DNA of 7,264 nt from an uncultured Lachnospiraceae bacterium. Its GTDB lineage: Bacteria > Bacillota_A > Clostridia > Lachnospirales > Lachnospiraceae. The position numbers and the translations under genes are program-made. Position 1 is the first letter of the stretch; each line of letters opens with the position of its first letter. The notes under the pieces are model-generated. The model was not told the origin of the DNA and ran no database searches. It saw only the letters and a program-made list of their open reading frames with translations. The stretch is from contig CACYDL010000030.1 in assembly GCA_902773195.1 (NCBI GenBank), positions 1 through 7,264 on the forward strand, given 5' to 3'. Of this stretch, positions 5,293 through 7,264 are shown in pieces.

Positions 5293-5763
5293 TTATTCAT
5301 CTGTGGGAATCTCAAATTCATCCGTGATGACGACGTCCTCGTCATCGCTCTCCTCGGTCGGGGTCGGGATAAACTCATCCATGTAGACCTCCTCCTGCGC
5401 GCCGGAGAGCAGCGCGGGAAGATTGAGGATGATCCCGTCGAGACGGTAGGGAAGCTCCATGGAGACCGCGCTTCCGACCTTTTTCGCGTCCTTCTTCGGC
5501 GTGATGTGCAGGACCATCTTGAACTTCTGGCCCATCATGGAATACATGCCTCTGTCCCCCGCGTTCAGCTTGGCGACGCAGTCGTCCCCGACGTAGACGT
5601 CGATGCGGTAGAACGGCTCGTAGACCGTTCCGTCCTCGGCCGTCAGGGTTTTATTGTCGAAATAGATCGTATGGCCGCGGCCGATGATGAACATGGCCGC
5701 CGCGATGCCGATGATGACGGCCAGCGCGAGAAGACGCACAAGAAATCTGCTCTTTTTCTTCAT
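5293..5763 (-). CDS. Membrane-anchored acidic-tail protein of ABC operon
   Basis: A 156-residue protein: KKKSR, one membrane segment (about residues 9-27, LVRLLALAVIIGIAAAMFII), then an outside domain of about 95 residues beginning HTIYFDNKTLTAEDGTVYEP. The tail from residue 124 is extremely acidic (15 of 33 residues are Asp or Glu). It resembles the DUF6672 family as I remember it, small proteins found beside ABC permeases; the assignment was not checked. It is the last gene of the operon. The ATG is 6 nt after the stop of the preceding permease gene, whose final codons carry AAGGAGG, the likely ribosome binding site, so the two are probably translated together. One membrane anchor and an exported domain suggest an accessory or sensor part of the importer, but there is no direct evidence. 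Without the lipobox and length of a binding protein it is not the substrate-binding component. Confidence 0.75.
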   Translation of the reverse strand: MKKKSRFLVRLLALAVIIGIAAAMFIIGRGHTIYFDNKTLTAEDGTVYEPFYRIDVYVGDDCVAKLNAGDRGMYSMMGQKFKMVLHITPKKDAKKVGSAVSMELPYRLDGIILNLPALLSGAQEEVYMDEFIPTPTEESDDEDVVITDEFEIPTDE

Positions 5764-5769
5764 GTTCCG

Positions 5770-6879
5770 TTACGCCTCCTTCTCCTGTTCTCTTCCCAGC
5801 TCCCTGCCTTCGTCGCGTTTCGCGCGGCGCTTGTTGGTCTCATACATGATGAGGGCCACCGTGATGACCGCGTAGGAGACGAACACACGGAAGTACTCTC
5901 CGATCATGGAGTCGCCGGTGATGGCGGCGCCGGCTCTCGGCGCGACGATGAACATCGTGTGGAACAGGATGACGCCGAGGAAGACGTTTCCGATCGAAGC
6001 CTTGTCGACGCTGGCGCCGCCGACCAGAAGGGCGGCGATGCAGAACATGCCGATCTGGGAGTGCGAGCTGTACGTCGCGATGTTGCCCATATTCTGAAGG
6101 TAGATCACCATGCCGATGCCGGCGAGAACCGTGGAAATGATGATCGAGAGAATTCTCGTCCTCTCCACATTGATGCCGGCGTCGCGGGCCACCTCCATGT
6201 CCTGGCCGACCGCCCGCATATCCTGGCCCAGCTTGGTCCTCCGGAACCAGAGGATGACGAGGCACATGACCGCGATGATGAGGAAGGTCATCACCGGGAT
6301 CTTGACGCCCGCGATCGTGAGCGGAATCAGGTTGTCAAGCTTCTGCCTCATATTGAGGAGGCTGACCGTGTTGCGGATGCCGTAGCCCCTGGGCAGCTTG
6401 ATGGAGCTGTGCCGGATGGGAATGACGGAGCCCATCAGATACAGAACCACCAGCTGATAGACGCCGTTGATGAAGTAGCTGATGATGTAGCTGGTGATCA
6501 TCTCGCGGCCTCTCGCCATGTTGAGGATCTTGCCGCAGAAGAGCCCGAGCAGGATCGAGATCGGGACGGAGATGATCATCGCGAGGACCATGCCCGGTAT
6601 TCCCACGATCTGCCAGTCCGAGGCGAGGATGAGGCCGATCTCCCCGGCCATGGCGCCCAGCGTCATGCCGAAGTTGAGTCCCATGCCGGCCATGATCGGA
6701 ATCAGCAGGGAAAGAATCAGAAACGCGTTTCTGCCCATACGGGTCACGATCTCGTTGATCAGATAGGTGGGAGACAGTCCCGCGATCGGAATGCAGAGCG
6801 CGCAGATCACGATAAACATCATCGGAACGGATCCCCTGCGGAGGAAATCGCCGGCTTTCATTTTCTTTTTCGTACTCAT
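5770..6879 (-). CDS. ABC importer permease, sugar/nucleoside type
   Basis: A 369-residue integral membrane permease of the BPD_transp_2 family (relatives of RbsC, XylH and the nucleoside permeases). Many hydrophobic segments run from residue 20 to 345. The cytoplasmic coupling loop that contacts the ATPase is clear at about 213-241 (RRTKLGQDMRAVGQDMEVAR then DAGINVERT). It is followed by LSIIISTVLAGIGMVIYLQN and the GGASVDKASIGNVFLGV signature near 287-303, common to this family. The stretch GREMITSYIISYFINGVYQL (124-143) recalls nucleoside-type members, so a nucleoside or simple sugar are both possible substrates. The start ATG overlaps the stop of the previous gene by 4 bp (ATGA), with GGAGGG 6 nt before it. 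The C-terminal tail is rich in charge (RRAKRDEGRELGREQEKEA) and its last codons hold the ribosome binding site of the next gene. Confidence 0.9.
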   Translation of the reverse strand: MSTKKKMKAGDFLRRGSVPMMFIVICALCIPIAGLSPTYLINEIVTRMGRNAFLILSLLIPIMAGMGLNFGMTLGAMAGEIGLILASDWQIVGIPGMVLAMIISVPISILLGLFCGKILNMARGREMITSYIISYFINGVYQLVVLYLMGSVIPIRHSSIKLPRGYGIRNTVSLLNMRQKLDNLIPLTIAGVKIPVMTFLIIAVMCLVILWFRRTKLGQDMRAVGQDMEVARDAGINVERTRILSIIISTVLAGIGMVIYLQNMGNIATYSSHSQIGMFCIAALLVGGASVDKASIGNVFLGVILFHTMFIVAPRAGAAITGDSMIGEYFRVFVSYAVITVALIMYETNKRRAKRDEGRELGREQEKEA

Positions 6880-7264
6880 TTCGATCCCTCCGACTTTCTC
6901 GTAAGTGCATAGAGGATCATGCCGTTCGAAGCGATGATGCGGATGACCTCACTCATGTCCATGTGGATCATGTTGTTCATGACGGTAGGCGTCATTGTGA
7001 CGATGCCCTGGAAGAGGATCGTGCCGATGATCACGTTGGTGATCGTCGCCTTGTTGACGGACGCGCCGCCGATGAGAATCGCGGAGACCGCCGGAAGCGC
7101 CATATAGAAGGGCGCCATGTAGAGCTGAACAAAGCCGAAGCCCTGCTCGTAGACCAGGATGCCGATCGCCGCGAGCCAGGTGGACAGCACGACGGAAAGA
7201 AGACGGATCCGGTCGACGTTGATGCCCGCCGCTCTCGCGAAGACGGGATTGGAGCCGACCGCGG
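6876..7264 (-). CDS. ABC importer permease, partial (N-terminus off-window)
   Basis: The last 128 residues of a second BPD_transp_2 permease; the gene continues past the right edge. The visible part opens inside the ATPase-coupling loop (AVGSNPVFARAAGINVDRIR), continues LLSVVLSTWLAAIGILVYEQ, and carries the family signature IGGASVNKATITNVIIGTIL. The same layout appears in the neighbour at residues 225-303, so the two are paralogous halves of a heterodimeric channel. A GTG at 7190 in this frame is internal and not the start, because the coupling loop lies upstream of it. The end overlaps the next gene by 4 bp, which implies coupled translation. The operon promoter, the ATPase and the binding protein would lie to the right. 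Confidence 0.9.
   Translation of the reverse strand, partial: AVGSNPVFARAAGINVDRIRLLSVVLSTWLAAIGILVYEQGFGFVQLYMAPFYMALPAVSAILIGGASVNKATITNVIIGTILFQGIVTMTPTVMNNMIHMDMSEVIRIIASNGMILYALTRKSEGSK

Noticed and set aside
5275..6912. 545-codon open frame on the plus strand
   Set aside because: It lies antisense to two permease genes and a small operon gene with clear family motifs and coupled starts; its Asp/Arg/His-rich product is the usual shadow of GC-rich membrane protein genes.
7188..7190. GTG as start of a 104-residue permease
   Set aside because: The reading frame continues upstream with the conserved coupling loop AVGSNPVFARAAGINVDRIR, so the gene is cut by the window edge.

Overview
The window looks like a GC-rich Clostridia chromosome, most likely Lachnospiraceae. 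Signs are strong AGGAGG-type ribosome binding sites, extended -10 promoters, compact T-tailed terminators, and the gene families present (a VSGD-repeat lipoprotein, a MATE exporter, a divergent PyrE-like protein, and a two-permease ABC operon with a small anchored protein). The assignment rests on family resemblance read by eye, not on a search. No rRNA, tRNA, insertion sequence, phage gene or CRISPR array was seen.

Left part (1-1300). A promoter at 15-43 on the minus strand fires out of the window, divergently from an AraC-family regulator (243-1091, +). The space between them is filled by about three copies of a 48-bp repeat. Middle part (1234-2855). A 71-residue orphan protein on the minus strand (1297-1512) has its own strong ribosome binding site and a good terminator. 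A 349-bp divergent control region separates it from a DUF4097-type lipoprotein (1862-2656, +). That region holds a 21-bp TTGACAT repeat with a palindrome, and a TTTAATC direct repeat with 10-11 bp phase next to the lipoprotein promoter. The latter is the layout expected for an OmpR-type response regulator. The lipoprotein ends at a long hairpin terminator whose descending arm carries the -35 of the next promoter.

Right part (2840-7264). A MATE-family efflux protein (2932-4302, +) is followed by a PyrE-like phosphoribosyltransferase with its own extended -10 promoter (4525-5163, +). The latter converges on an ABC importer operon read from the minus strand: a partial permease (6876-7264), a second permease (5770-6879, 4-bp ATGA overlap) and a small membrane-anchored protein with an acidic tail (5293-5763). 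A two-way hairpin terminator at 5243-5276 separates the convergent units. The ATPase and binding protein would lie beyond the right edge.

The most unusual global feature is that five intergenic spaces each hold their own short tandem array, about three units of 48, 42, 38, 37 or 25 bp. The sequence differs from place to place, and four of the five begin within about 20 bp of a stop codon. The genes are otherwise ordinary accessory and housekeeping loci, and I see no convincing new multi-gene defence or mobile system here.
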